Assembly (NCBI RefSeq): GCF_011682055.1
Contig: NZ_JAAQOM010000003.1
Coordinates: 372,001 to 436,000 of the forward strand
Length of the DNA: 64,000 bases
Direction: 5' to 3'
Origin: Telluria antibiotica
Lineage (GTDB): Bacteria; Pseudomonadota; Gammaproteobacteria; Burkholderiales; Burkholderiaceae_D
Both the position numbers and the translations under genes were made by a program. The notes under the pieces are model-generated. The model did no database searches. It had not been told where the DNA came from and worked only from the letters and a program-made list of their open reading frames with translations. This document shows positions 35,852 through 45,289 of the stretch, piece after piece (the first letter of the stretch is position 1; each line of letters starts with the position of its first letter).

Positions 35852-37620
35852 TAGAGCTGGCTGGTGAGATAGGCTCGCCAGCCGCCGAACATGCTGATGT
35901 CCGTCGCGCCCGCGATCGCGGCGGGTTCGCAGATGAACCCCTTGACCCAGCGGCCATCCGCCAGTTCGAGCGAGCCGATGCCTAGCGGCGCCGGGATCTC
36001 GGCCACGAATTCGCCGAATCGGCGCAGCGGCAACTCCCACACCTCGATCGCGATCGCCGTGCCCTCGCCGTCCACCCGGGCCAGTCCCGGCTTGGGCGGT
36101 GTCGTGCCCGGCAGCGCGTACAGGCGGTAGTTGGGCGACGTATGCGTGGCCGCCATCTTGCGCGCGCCCCGTTCCAGCAATTGCCAGTTCAGCGGCTGGC
36201 CTTCCAGGTGGGCGCCCACGACGGCTACCTGCACGGTGGGCTCGCGAAACGGCAGCGGATCCGCGGCCAGCGCGTTCGCATCGGCGCCGCCGAGCAGCGC
36301 CGCGGCGGCCGTCGCCAGCATATGGTCGCTGCCGGCGTTGCCGATCAGCGTGACGCCGGCCGGCAGGCCGTCCGCGCGGTTCTGCCCCGGCACGGCCAGC
36401 GCGGCCATGTCGAAGAAGTTCACGAAGTTCGTGTAATAGCCCAGCTGCGAATTCAGTTCCACCGGCCGTTCCAGTACGTCGGAGATGCGCGGCATGGTCG
36501 GCGTCGTCGGTACCAGCAGGAAGTCGTAGTCGGCCAGCGCATCCTCGGCCGCGCGGCGCAGCGCCGCCAGCATGTATTGGCCCTGGAACGCGTCCGTGGC
36601 GTCGTAGCCGTTGGCCTGGCCGATGATGCCAGCCACCACCGGGTGCGCGGCGTCGGGCTGGGCATCGATGAAGGCGCCGACGGCCGCGTGACGCTCGGCG
36701 ACCCATGGCCCCTGGTACAGCAGGGCAGCGGCGGCGCGGAACGGCGTGTAGTCGACGGTGCCGAACGTGCATCCGGGCAGGTCCCGCAGGCGGGCCAGCG
36801 TCGCCTCGAAAGCGGCTTGCGCGGCGGCGTCGCCGAAGAATTCCAGCTGCGCGGGTACGGCGATGCGGTAGCCGCGCCGGCGTACGCCCTGCATCGAAAT
36901 CGGGCGCGAATACGGGTCCCGCGCGTCATGGCCGGCGGCGACCTGCAGCACCTTCCACGCGTCCGCGACGTCTGGCGCGAACACGGACACGCAATCGAGC
37001 GTGCGACATGCCGGCACCACGCCGCGCGTGCTGAGCAGTCCGCGCGTCGGTTTCAAGCCCACGATGCCGTTCAGGCCCGCCGGCACGCGGCCGGAGCCGG
37101 CCGTGTCCGTGCCGAGCGCGAAGCCGATCATGCCCAGAGCGACCGCGACGGCCGAGCCGGAACTGGAACCGCCCGATACGTAAGCGGGATCGACGGCGTT
37201 GCGCACTGCGCCGTACGGCGAGCGCGTGCCCACGAGGCCCGTCGCGAACTGGTCCAGGTTCGTCTTCCCGACCAGCAGCGCGCCGGCCGCGAGGAGTCTG
37301 TCCACTACCGGCGCGGACTGTTCCGGCACGTACGCGAAGGCGGGGCAGGCGGCCGTGGTGGGCATGCCGGCGACGTCGATGTTGTCCTTGACGGCGAACG
37401 GAATGCCCAGCAGGGGCAGGCGCGCCAGCACGGCGGCGCCTTCGGCCGCCAGCACGGCGTCGAGCGCGCGTGCCTGCGCGCGCAGCGCGGCGTCGTCCAC
37501 GCGGCTGATCCAGATCTCGGGGCGGTCCGCGCCGGCGATGCGCGCCAGCGCCTGCTCGATGGTGCTGCCGGGCGTTGCTGTGCCGTCCAGGTAGGCGGCG
37601 TGGGTGTCGATGATCGTCAT
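35851..37620 (-). CDS. atzF: Allophanate hydrolase
   Basis: The protein has 589 residues. The amidase-signature domain has K78 (AVKDNID), the Ser of GGSSSGS near 152-154 and nucleophile S176 (GTDTAGSGR). The C-terminal ~130 residues form the extra AtzF domain (VVGAHLEGQPLNWQLLERGARK...NYRLYALP). Reaction: allophanate to 2 CO2 and 2 NH3. It is the last step of the guanidine or urea carboxylase route and lies 21 bp after the porin gene. The TAA touches repeat element B, but the C-terminus (FGGWRAYL) looks complete. Confidence 0.95.
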   Translation of the reverse strand: MTIIDTHAAYLDGTATPGSTIEQALARIAGADRPEIWISRVDDAALRAQARALDAVLAAEGAAVLARLPLLGIPFAVKDNIDVAGMPTTAACPAFAYVPEQSAPVVDRLLAAGALLVGKTNLDQFATGLVGTRSPYGAVRNAVDPAYVSGGSSSGSAVAVALGMIGFALGTDTAGSGRVPAGLNGIVGLKPTRGLLSTRGVVPACRTLDCVSVFAPDVADAWKVLQVAAGHDARDPYSRPISMQGVRRRGYRIAVPAQLEFFGDAAAQAAFEATLARLRDLPGCTFGTVDYTPFRAAAALLYQGPWVAERHAAVGAFIDAQPDAAHPVVAGIIGQANGYDATDAFQGQYMLAALRRAAEDALADYDFLLVPTTPTMPRISDVLERPVELNSQLGYYTNFVNFFDMAALAVPGQNRADGLPAGVTLIGNAGSDHMLATAAAALLGGADANALAADPLPFREPTVQVAVVGAHLEGQPLNWQLLERGARKMAATHTSPNYRLYALPGTTPPKPGLARVDGEGTAIAIEVWELPLRRFGEFVAEIPAPLGIGSLELADGRWVKGFICEPAAIAGATDISMFGGWRAYLTSQL

Positions 37621-37641
37621 GATGTTCGCGAATGGAGTAGG

Positions 37642-38520
37642 TCAGAAGCCGTAGCTGAGCGATGCCAGCAGGCGGTTGCCCTGCTTGACGCCGAAGCGGT
37701 TGTCGCCGCCGATCAGGCCTTGCAGGCCCCACGTGAAGCCGCTGGCGCCGATTGGCTGCGTGAAGCCGACGGTTAGATGACGCCATCCGGCCGATGCCGG
37801 CGCGCCGCCCGCGAAGCAGCCGTTGACGATGAAGCTCGTGCCGGCGGCGCAGCGGGCGCCCGTCAGCGTGTCGACCGTGCCCAGGTAGCGGCCTTCCTTG
37901 TGGTACGTATAGAAGCCGAGCGTGGCGGACAGGGTGATGTCGTACGCGATCGGCTGGCTCGCGCCGACGGTCCAGTAGGTGTCGCCCTTGTTGCCCCAGA
38001 CGACGTCCTTGAGCAGCGTCTGCGCCGTCACGCTGAATACGCCGTAGCTGGCGCCCAGCTTGGTCTCGAACGCGTCGGAGTCGCCGCCGTTGACGTAGTA
38101 GTAGCCGGTCAGGCCAACGGTGTAGCCGAGATTTCCCGCCTTGCCGTTGTAGCCGCCGTAGAAGTCGTTCTCGATCGACTTATTGTCCTGGAAGCTTGCG
38201 ACGGCGCGGTTCGAATACGATTCGGCCAGGCGCTTGTACGAGTAATTGATCTGCGAGGCCCAGTAGCCCAGGTAGACGCCGGACGGGTGGGTCCAGTCCA
38301 CGCCCCACTGCAGCGCGGGCTTGTCCGATTCGGGCGCATCGGCGCCGGCGTTGCCCAGGCCCGGCAGGCCCGGTCCGTAGGTCGAGGTGACGCCGCGCAG
38401 GACGTACTTGTTGACCAGGTCGATGTGGCCCGTGAATGCGGGCGCGGGTGCGTCGTCGGCGCGGGCGGCACCGGTCAGCAGCAGCGTGGCGATGGCGAGG
38501 ATGATCTTCTTGTCGTGCAT
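37642..38520 (-). CDS. TorF-family outer-membrane porin
   Basis: The protein has 292 residues. The signal peptide ends LLLTGAARAD. Mature text alternates aromatic beta strands (FTGHIDLVNKYVLRGVTST, YLGYWASQINYSYK, NDFYGGYNGKAGNLGYTVGLTGYYY) and ends in Phe, as outer-membrane beta-barrels do. AAGGAG lies 7 bases before ATG 38520. The N-terminal VNKYVLRG is typical of the TorF/Gcw_chp family (PF09694). It lies inside the guanidine operon, between carboxylase and allophanate hydrolase, with gaps of 32 and 21 bp. It probably carries the nitrogen substrate across the outer membrane; this role is inferred from position. Confidence 0.85.
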   Translation of the reverse strand: MHDKKIILAIATLLLTGAARADDAPAPAFTGHIDLVNKYVLRGVTSTYGPGLPGLGNAGADAPESDKPALQWGVDWTHPSGVYLGYWASQINYSYKRLAESYSNRAVASFQDNKSIENDFYGGYNGKAGNLGYTVGLTGYYYVNGGDSDAFETKLGASYGVFSVTAQTLLKDVVWGNKGDTYWTVGASQPIAYDITLSATLGFYTYHKEGRYLGTVDTLTGARCAAGTSFIVNGCFAGGAPASAGWRHLTVGFTQPIGASGFTWGLQGLIGGDNRFGVKQGNRLLASLSYGF

Positions 38521-38552
38521 GTGGGGCTCCTTGTTTTGGATGATGGTCTGGT

Positions 38553-41500
38553 TCAGGGGGCTGCAGTGAAGATGGCGATGCGCTGGCCGGCCGCGACGGG
38601 CTTGCCTTCCGAGACGAGCCATTCGTCCAGCACGCCGTCGGCGCTGGCCACGACGGGAATTTCCATCTTCATCGATTCGAAGATGGCCAGCGTGTCGCCT
38701 TCGCGCACGGGGACGCCGGGCGGCACGACGATCTGCCAGACGCTGCCCGGCACCACGGCCGACAGATACTGGCTGCCGGCGGGCAGGTCGGCCGGTTCGC
38801 CGGCATCAAGGCTGGCTTCCTCGCTCGCCCACTCGGCCTGGCCGCTCGTGCGCCAGCGTTCGCGCTCGGCTTCGAACGCGGCCTGCTGGCGTGTCTTGAA
38901 CGCGGTGATGGTGTCCGCTTCGCGTGCCAGGAAGGCGTTGTAGTCGGCCAGCGAGAACGTCGTCTCTTCGATGCGCACGTCGAAGCGGCCGAGCGGGAAG
39001 TCGCGCCGGTGGTCGAGCAACTGTTCTTCCGTCACCTCATGAAAGCGGATCTGGTCGAAGAAGCGCAGCAGCCACGGTTTGCCGTCGCGGAAGCTGGCCG
39101 TCTGGCGGTAGCGGTTCCACATCTGCACCGTGCGGCCGACGAACTGGTAGCCGCCCGGGCCTTCCATGCCGTACACGCACAGGTAGGCACCGCCGATGCC
39201 GACCGCGTTTTCCGGCGTCCACGTGCGCGCCGGGTTGTACTTCGTCGTGACGAGGCGGTGGCGCGGGTCGACCGGCGTCGCGACGGGCGCGCCCAGGTAG
39301 ACGTCGCCCAGGCCCAGCACCATGTAGCTGGCCTTGAACACCACGTCGTACACCTCGTTGATGGAATCCAGGCCGTTGATGCGGCGGATGAATTCGATGT
39401 TGCTGGGGCACCAGGGCGCGTTCGGGCGCACGGTCGTCTCGTACTTCTGGATCGCGAGGCGGGTCTGCGTATCGTTCCACGCGAGCGGCAGGTGCACGAT
39501 GCGCGACGGGACCACCATGTCCTCGACCGGACCCTGTGCCGCGAGCAGCGCGCCGATCGCAGCCAGCAGCCGGGCGGCCGGGAGCCGGCGGTGGTCGAAG
39601 TGCACTTGCAGCGAGCGGATGCCGGGAGTGAGGTCGATGACGCCGTCCAGCTTCGCATCCTCCAGCGCGCACATCAGCGCGTGTACGCGGAAGCGCAGGT
39701 TGATGTCCAGGGCCAGCTCGCCGAATTCCACCAGCAGATAATCGTCGCCGGCGCGGCGGAACACGACGCGGGTGCCGTCCGGCAGTGCCGCTTCGCCCGC
39801 GATGGCCGGCTGTGCCAGGCCCTCCGTCGATGCCGGCGGCGACCACACGGGGGCCGCATCCGGTCGTTCGAACACGGCTTCCAGCGCCGCGCGCAAGCTT
39901 GCCGCCTGGTCGACGGACACGCGGTGGAAGCGCACGGTGTCGCCCGGCTTCAGCTGACCCATCTTCCACAAATCGCTCGACACGATCACGGCGGGGCACA
40001 CGAAGCCGCCGAGGCTCGGGCCGTCCGGGCCGAGGATCACGGGCATGTCGCCGGTGAAGTCGATCGAGCCGATGGCATACGCGTTGTCGTGGATGTTCGA
40101 CGGATGCAGGCCCGCTTCGCCGCCGTCCGTGCGCGCCCAGCGCGGCTTGGGTCCGACGAGGCGCACGCCGGTGCGGCTGGAATTGAAGTGCACCTGCCAG
40201 TCCGTGCCGAAGAACACGGCGATGTCATCTTCGGTGAAGAAGTCCGGCGCGCCGTGCGGGCCGTAGTGCACCGCGATGTCCCAGTGATGCGCATACGCGG
40301 GAATGGCGGCGGTAGCGAGTTCGCGCGGCCGCGCCGGCGCCGGCGCCGGTTTCAGCTTGAGCATGTCGCCGGCGCGCACGGCGCGGCCGCCGTGGCCGCC
40401 GAACTGGCCCAGGGTGAACGTCGCGCGGCTGCCGAGATACGCCGGCACGTCGACGCCGCCGGCGAACGCGAGATACGCGCGCACGCCGGCGCCGCGCACG
40501 CCGGCGAAGCGCAGCGTTTCTCCGGCGGCCATGGCGTGCACGCTCCAGTTGGCGAGTTCGCGCTTCCCGTCCGCGCCGGCCACGCTGGCCCCGAGGTCGG
40601 CGCCGGCCAGCGCGATCGTGCACGCGCAGTTGAAGCGCAGGGTGGCGCCCTGCAGCGTCATTTCCAGCGTGGGCGCGGCGGCGTCGTTGCCGAGCAGGTG
40701 GTTCGCCACACGGTGCGCGTACGCGTCCATCGGGCCGGACGGCGGGATGCCGACGGCCCACAGGCCCAGGCGGCCCGGGTAGTCCTGCACCGTCGTCTGG
40801 ATGCCGCCGTCCAGCACCTCCACGGTCAGTGGCGTGAAGTCCATCGCGGCCAGCATCTGCGTGATCTGGCGGCCGGCGACGAAATCGTCGTAGCGCAGGA
40901 TGCGCGCGAGGTAGGCGAGATTCGTTTCGATGCCGTCGATGCGCGACGTCTCCAGCGCGCGCGACAGCCGTTCCACCGATGCGGCGCGGCTGTCCGTCTT
41001 GACGATCAGTTTGGCCAGCAGCGGGTCGTAGAAGGGGCTCACGGTGACGCCGCGCTCGACCCACGTGTCGACGCGCAGGCCAGGCTCGAATTCCACGGCC
41101 GTCAGTACGCCGGAGCAGGGCTGGAAATTGCGTGCCGGGTCTTCCGCATACACGCGCAGCTGCATCGCGTGGCCATGCGGTACCAGCGACGCCTGCGCCG
41201 GCAGCGTCAGTTCGCCGGCGGCGGCGCGGATCATCCATTCGACGAGGTCGACGCCGAACACTTCTTCCGTCACGCCGTGCTCGACCTGCAGCCGCGTGTT
41301 CACTTCGAGGAAGTAGAACGCGCCCGTGTCGGCGTCCAGCACGTATTCGACGGTGCCGGCCGACAGGTAGTCGATGGCCGCACCCAGGCGCACTGCGGTG
41401 GCGGCCAGCGCGTGGCGCGTCGCTTCCGACAAGCCCGGTGCTGGCGTCTCTTCGATCACCTTCTGGTTACGGCGCTGGACGGAGCAATCGCGCTCGCCCA

Positions 41501-42167
41501 GTGACACGACGTTGCCGCGGCCGTCGCCGAAGATCTGCACTTCGACGTGGCGCGCGCGCTGGACGAATTTTTCAAGATAGATGCCGCTGTTCTTGAAGTT
41601 GTTCTCGGACAGGTGGCGCACGGACGCGTAAGCGCCGGCCAGCTCGTCGTCGTCGCGGCACAGGCGCATGCCGATGCCGCCGCCGCCCGCCGTACTTTTC
41701 AACATCACGGGATAGCCGATGCGGCGTGCTTCGGTGAGCGCTTCCTCGACGCCGTCCAGCAGGCCGGTGCCCGGCAGCAGCGGCACGTCGGCCTGCTGCG
41801 CCAGTTCACGCGCCGTGTGTTTCAGGCCGAAGTCGCGCATCTGTTTCGGCGTCGGGCCGATGAAGGCGATGCCGGCCGCGGCGCACGCTTCGGCGAAGCC
41901 GGCGTTCTCGCTCATGAAGCCGTAGCCCGGGTGGATCGCCTGGGTGCCGGTCCGGCGTGCCGCGTCCAGCACGCGCTCGGCCGACAGATAGCTCTCGGCC
42001 GCCGCCGCCGGGCCCACGCACACGGCTTCGTCGGCCAGGCGCACGTGCAGCGACTCGACGTCGGCTTCGGAATACACGGCCACGGTCTTGATGCCGAGGC
42101 GGCGCGCGGTACGGATCACGCGGCAGGCGATTTCGCCGCGGTTGGCGATCAGGATCTTGTCGAACAT
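38553..42167 (-). CDS. Urea/guanidine carboxylase (biotin-dependent)
   Basis: The protein has 1204 residues. The order is biotin carboxylase (start MFDKILIANRGEIACR; glycine loop KSTAGGGGIGM; EVNTRLQVEHGVTEE), carboxyltransferase with KipI/KipA-like parts (VQDYPGRLGLWAVGIPPSGPMD), and the biotin carrier at the C-terminus with ESMKME, biotinylated K1167. The family carboxylates urea to allophanate. Members in guanidine-I riboswitch operons, as here, prefer guanidine and make carboxyguanidine. The two DUF1989 genes just upstream and atzF downstream fit that route, so guanidine carboxylase is the better call. It starts 9 bp after the upstream gene. Confidence 0.93.
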   Translation of the reverse strand: MFDKILIANRGEIACRVIRTARRLGIKTVAVYSEADVESLHVRLADEAVCVGPAAAAESYLSAERVLDAARRTGTQAIHPGYGFMSENAGFAEACAAAGIAFIGPTPKQMRDFGLKHTARELAQQADVPLLPGTGLLDGVEEALTEARRIGYPVMLKSTAGGGGIGMRLCRDDDELAGAYASVRHLSENNFKNSGIYLEKFVQRARHVEVQIFGDGRGNVVSLGERDCSVQRRNQKVIEETPAPGLSEATRHALAATAVRLGAAIDYLSAGTVEYVLDADTGAFYFLEVNTRLQVEHGVTEEVFGVDLVEWMIRAAAGELTLPAQASLVPHGHAMQLRVYAEDPARNFQPCSGVLTAVEFEPGLRVDTWVERGVTVSPFYDPLLAKLIVKTDSRAASVERLSRALETSRIDGIETNLAYLARILRYDDFVAGRQITQMLAAMDFTPLTVEVLDGGIQTTVQDYPGRLGLWAVGIPPSGPMDAYAHRVANHLLGNDAAAPTLEMTLQGATLRFNCACTIALAGADLGASVAGADGKRELANWSVHAMAAGETLRFAGVRGAGVRAYLAFAGGVDVPAYLGSRATFTLGQFGGHGGRAVRAGDMLKLKPAPAPARPRELATAAIPAYAHHWDIAVHYGPHGAPDFFTEDDIAVFFGTDWQVHFNSSRTGVRLVGPKPRWARTDGGEAGLHPSNIHDNAYAIGSIDFTGDMPVILGPDGPSLGGFVCPAVIVSSDLWKMGQLKPGDTVRFHRVSVDQAASLRAALEAVFERPDAAPVWSPPASTEGLAQPAIAGEAALPDGTRVVFRRAGDDYLLVEFGELALDINLRFRVHALMCALEDAKLDGVIDLTPGIRSLQVHFDHRRLPAARLLAAIGALLAAQGPVEDMVVPSRIVHLPLAWNDTQTRLAIQKYETTVRPNAPWCPSNIEFIRRINGLDSINEVYDVVFKASYMVLGLGDVYLGAPVATPVDPRHRLVTTKYNPARTWTPENAVGIGGAYLCVYGMEGPGGYQFVGRTVQMWNRYRQTASFRDGKPWLLRFFDQIRFHEVTEEQLLDHRRDFPLGRFDVRIEETTFSLADYNAFLAREADTITAFKTRQQAAFEAERERWRTSGQAEWASEEASLDAGEPADLPAGSQYLSAVVPGSVWQIVVPPGVPVREGDTLAIFESMKMEIPVVASADGVLDEWLVSEGKPVAAGQRIAIFTAAP

Positions 42168-42176
42168 GGCGGTCCT

Positions 42177-42824
42177 TCAGGCGGCGTCCCAGGTCACGAA
42201 GCGGACCGGGGTAGGGTTGTAGGCATTGCACGGGTTGTTCAGCTGCGGGCAGTTCGAGACCAGCACCAGCAGGTCCATCTCGGCGCGCAGCTCGACGTAT
42301 TTGCCAGGCGCGGACAGGCCGTCCTCGAACGACAGGCCGCCTGCTTCCGTCACCGGCACGTTCATGAAGAAGTTCACGTTCGGGACCAGGTCGCGCTTGC
42401 CCATGCCGTTGTCCGCACGGGCCAGCGCGAGCAGGTAGTTGTCGCGGCAGCTGTGCATGAATTTCTTCTGCAGCGCATAGCGCACCGTGTTGCTCTCGGC
42501 CGCGCAGGCGCCGCCCAGCGTGTCGTGGCGGCCGCAGGTGTCGGCCACGATGGACAACATCGGGCGGCCGCGGTTCGAATACAGCACCGAGCCGGTCGAC
42601 AGGTAGATGCCGCCCTGGCGCTGCAGGGTGTCGGTGACGCTGTAGCTTTCGGCCGTGTCGGCCGCGTTGTAGAAGATGGTGTCCACGGCCTGGTTGCCTT
42701 CCAGGTCGACGATGCGCAGCGTCTGGCCGCGTTTGACCTCGTGCAGCCAGGGTTCGCCGGCCGGCAGGTCGTGGATCGCCAGGGCGGCGGCGGGATCGAG
42801 CGTGCTCTCGCGCAGGGTTTGCAT
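42177..42824 (-). CDS. Carboxyguanidine deiminase subunit (urea-amidolyase-associated, DUF1989)
   Basis: The protein has 215 residues. The DUF1989 features are RGQTLRIVDLEGNQAVDTIFYNA near 32-54, LYSNRGRPMLSIVADTCGRHDTLGG, and the Cys/His-rich CNAYNPTPVRFVTWDA tail. This is the urea-carboxylase-associated protein 2 type, one half of the CgdAB carboxyguanidine deiminase in guanidine operons. It would release ammonia from carboxyguanidine to give allophanate. It is similar to, but shorter than, the next gene upstream, its partner, 10 bp away. Confidence 0.85.
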   Translation of the reverse strand: MQTLRESTLDPAAALAIHDLPAGEPWLHEVKRGQTLRIVDLEGNQAVDTIFYNAADTAESYSVTDTLQRQGGIYLSTGSVLYSNRGRPMLSIVADTCGRHDTLGGACAAESNTVRYALQKKFMHSCRDNYLLALARADNGMGKRDLVPNVNFFMNVPVTEAGGLSFEDGLSAPGKYVELRAEMDLLVLVSNCPQLNNPCNAYNPTPVRFVTWDAA

Positions 42825-42834
42825 GACGGTCTCC

Positions 42835-43590
42835 TCAGCGGTAAATCATTTCGGTATTGGTGTAGCCGCGCCCGTTCTCGGGGCACGACAGGCGGCATGG
42901 GTCGTCCGCGCCGGCCGGGCCGGAATCCCATGCCACGATGGCGACCTTGCCGGGCGCGTAGTCCGGGCGCGGGTCGAGCGGGTGCGGTGCGGTCGACACG
43001 AGCACCAGCGTGTCCATCTCGAAGCGCAGTTCGACGAAGTCGCCGGGTTGCGCATGGTTCTCGGCGAAGCGGAAGCGCCCGTCCGTGTCGACGGCCACTT
43101 TCGAAAACAGGTTCACGTTGGGTATGAGGTCGCGCAGGCCCAGGCCCCATTTGCCCATCTCGACGAGCAGGCTATCCTTGCCGTTGCGGTGCATGGCGTT
43201 GCGATGTTCCTGGTAGCGCTTGACGCCGTAGCGGCGCGCGATGCTGTCCGCATCCGACACGCCGCACAGCGGGTCGTGCCAGCCGACGGTGTCGCGCGGG
43301 ATGGATGCCAGGATGCGGCCCATGTCCGAGTACAGCACGTGGCCTGCCGTCAGGTGCGCCGTGTGCTGGGCCTTCAGCGTGTCGGGCAGGTTGAGGCGCT
43401 CCATGCGCTCGTCGGCGCGGTACAGCAGCACGGATGCGTTGGCGCCGGCTTCCACCGCGATGAAGCGCAGCGTGGTGCCGCGCCGTACGCGGTACGACCA
43501 GTGCGCGCCGCCGGGGAAGCGTTCGGTCCACAGCACGCGTGCCGGGTCCAGGTCGGGTGCGAGTTCCGTGGTTTGTTCGGTGAGCTGCAT
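42835..43590 (-). CDS. Carboxyguanidine deiminase subunit (urea-amidolyase-associated, DUF1989), larger
   Basis: The protein has 251 residues. Same fold as the downstream gene: RRGTTLRFIAVEAGANASVLLY near 36-57, VLYSDMGRILASIPRDTVGWHDPLCG and a tail with CRLSCPENGRGYTN, which offers metal-binding Cys. It matches the urea-carboxylase-associated protein 1 type. It should pair with the neighbour as a heteromeric deiminase. It lies 10 bp after the ATPase gene. Confidence 0.85.
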   Translation of the reverse strand: MQLTEQTTELAPDLDPARVLWTERFPGGAHWSYRVRRGTTLRFIAVEAGANASVLLYRADERMERLNLPDTLKAQHTAHLTAGHVLYSDMGRILASIPRDTVGWHDPLCGVSDADSIARRYGVKRYQEHRNAMHRNGKDSLLVEMGKWGLGLRDLIPNVNLFSKVAVDTDGRFRFAENHAQPGDFVELRFEMDTLVLVSTAPHPLDPRPDYAPGKVAIVAWDSGPAGADDPCRLSCPENGRGYTNTEMIYR

Positions 43591-43600
43591 AGGGTCTCCG

Positions 43601-44434
43601 TCAGTCTTGTGCGGTGCGGGTGAGTTTGTCGAGCTGTTCCAGGTCTGTCTTCACGCCGGAGGTCTCGCGGATGCGGTTCAGGATCTGCCGCTTCAGGTGC
43701 GAGAATTCGGGCGACGATTTGAGGTCCTGGTGGCGCTTTTCGCCGAACGGCACGTCGACGATCGAATCGATGCGCCCCGGGCGCGGCGCCATGACGACGA
43801 CGCGCTCGCCCAGGTAGATCGCTTCCTCCACGTCGTGCGTGACGAACACGATGGTGGTTCTCTCGAGGTGGTGCACGTGGCGGATCAGGTCGTGCATCAC
43901 TTCGCGCGTCTGCGCGTCCAGCGCACCGAACGGTTCGTCCATCAGCAGGACGTCCGGGCGCGCCATCAGCGCCCGCGCGATCGCCACGCGCTGTTGCATG
44001 CCGCCCGACAGCTCGGCCGGATACGCGTGCGCCACGTGCGAGAGTCCCATCAGGCCGATGAGGGCGTCGGCGCGGCCGCTGGCGATTTCGACCTCGCTCG
44101 ACGTGGCGGCAGCGTGGTGCGCGAGGCGGCGGCAGAAGCGGATGTTGCCGGTCACCGTCAGCCACGGGTACAGGCTGTAGCTCTGGAAGACCATCGCGCG
44201 GTCGGGGCCGGGGCCGTCGACGTCGCTGCCGTTGCAGACGATGCGGCCTGCGACGTATTCCTCCAGGCCGCAGATCGTGCGCAGCAAGGTGGACTTGCCG
44301 CAGCCGGACGCGCCGACCAGGGTCACGAATTCGCCGGCGGCGATGTCGAGGTCGACGTGCTGCAGCGCGAGCGTACGCCGCGCGCCGCTGCCATAGTGTT
44401 TCGTCAGGCCGCGTACGGCAATCTTGGGTGTCAT
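43601..44434 (-). CDS. NitT/TauT-family ABC ATPase of the guanidine importer
   Basis: The protein has 277 residues. Walker A is GASGCGKST, the Q-loop is VFQSYSLYPWLTV, the signature is LSGGMQQR, Walker B is VLLMDEPFGALD and the switch is THDVEEA, as in SsuB/TauB/NrtD. ATG 44434 lies 2 bp after the permease stop with GAGAGG upstream. It energises uptake by the adjacent permease and binding protein. Guanidine as substrate is inferred from the riboswitch and enzymes. Confidence 0.93.
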   Translation of the reverse strand: MTPKIAVRGLTKHYGSGARRTLALQHVDLDIAAGEFVTLVGASGCGKSTLLRTICGLEEYVAGRIVCNGSDVDGPGPDRAMVFQSYSLYPWLTVTGNIRFCRRLAHHAAATSSEVEIASGRADALIGLMGLSHVAHAYPAELSGGMQQRVAIARALMARPDVLLMDEPFGALDAQTREVMHDLIRHVHHLERTTIVFVTHDVEEAIYLGERVVVMAPRPGRIDSIVDVPFGEKRHQDLKSSPEFSHLKRQILNRIRETSGVKTDLEQLDKLTRTAQD

Positions 44435-44436
44435 GG

Positions 44437-45285
44437 TCAGCCTCTCAGGTGATGCCAGGGGAAGCAGCGTTTGTGCAGCCAGCGGAAGGCCTGGTCCGTG
44501 AACAGGCCCACAAGGCCGATCAGCAGGATGCCGGCGAAGATCTTGTCGGTCTGCAGGAAGCGCTGCGCCTTGAGGATCGCGTAGCCCAGGCCGGAGTTCG
44601 CGGCCACCAGTTCGGCCACGACCAGGTAGGTCCAGGCCAGGCACATCGCGCCGCGGAGGGTCGTCAGGATGGCGGGACGCGCGGCCGGGATCAGCACGTA
44701 CTTGATGATCTCGTCGTTGGTCGCGCCCATCGTGCGCGCCGCGTCGATCGGGGCGTCCGGCACGCGCGCCACGTCGGCGGCGACGAGCAACAGCATCTGG
44801 AAGAACACGCCGACCCAGATCACCGCGACCTTCGCGCTTTCGTCGATACCGACCCACAGCATGATCAGCGGGATGAACGCGACGGCGGGCAGGTAGCGGG
44901 TGAATTCGGTGAGCGGTTCGAGGAACGCGCGCACCGGTGCATAGGTCCCGACCAGCACGCCCAGCGGCACCGCCACGAGCGTCGCCACGCAGAAGCCGCC
45001 CAATACGCGGCCGATGCTCACGACGATGTCGCCCAGCAGGTCACCGTCACGGTACCAGTCGCCCAGCTGGGCCAGCACCTGCCACGGCGGCGGCAGGAAC
45101 ACGGGATCGGCCCAGCCCTCGAGCGAGACGAGTATCCACGCGGCCAGCGGCAGCACGAAGCCGGCGACGGCCAGCGCGAGCGCGCTGCGGCGGCGCAGTT
45201 CGCCGCGCACGTCCCATGGCGAGCGGCGGTTGCGCGTCACCGCCGGGCCGGCCGCGCGGTCAATAGGAGACATGTCGTCGCGCAT
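44437..45285 (-). CDS. NitT/TauT-family ABC permease of the guanidine importer
   Basis: The protein has 282 residues and about six membrane helices. The EAA loop is DAARTMGATNDEIIKYVLIPAARPAI near 177-202. The N-terminal ~35 residues are charged and cytoplasmic. Two in-frame starts exist, 45285 and 45273; the first is 4 bp after the binding-protein stop and is preferred. It belongs with the ATPase and the binding protein. Confidence 0.93.
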   Translation of the reverse strand: MRDDMSPIDRAAGPAVTRNRRSPWDVRGELRRRSALALAVAGFVLPLAAWILVSLEGWADPVFLPPPWQVLAQLGDWYRDGDLLGDIVVSIGRVLGGFCVATLVAVPLGVLVGTYAPVRAFLEPLTEFTRYLPAVAFIPLIMLWVGIDESAKVAVIWVGVFFQMLLLVAADVARVPDAPIDAARTMGATNDEIIKYVLIPAARPAILTTLRGAMCLAWTYLVVAELVAANSGLGYAILKAQRFLQTDKIFAGILLIGLVGLFTDQAFRWLHKRCFPWHHLRG

Positions 45286-45289
45286 GGGC

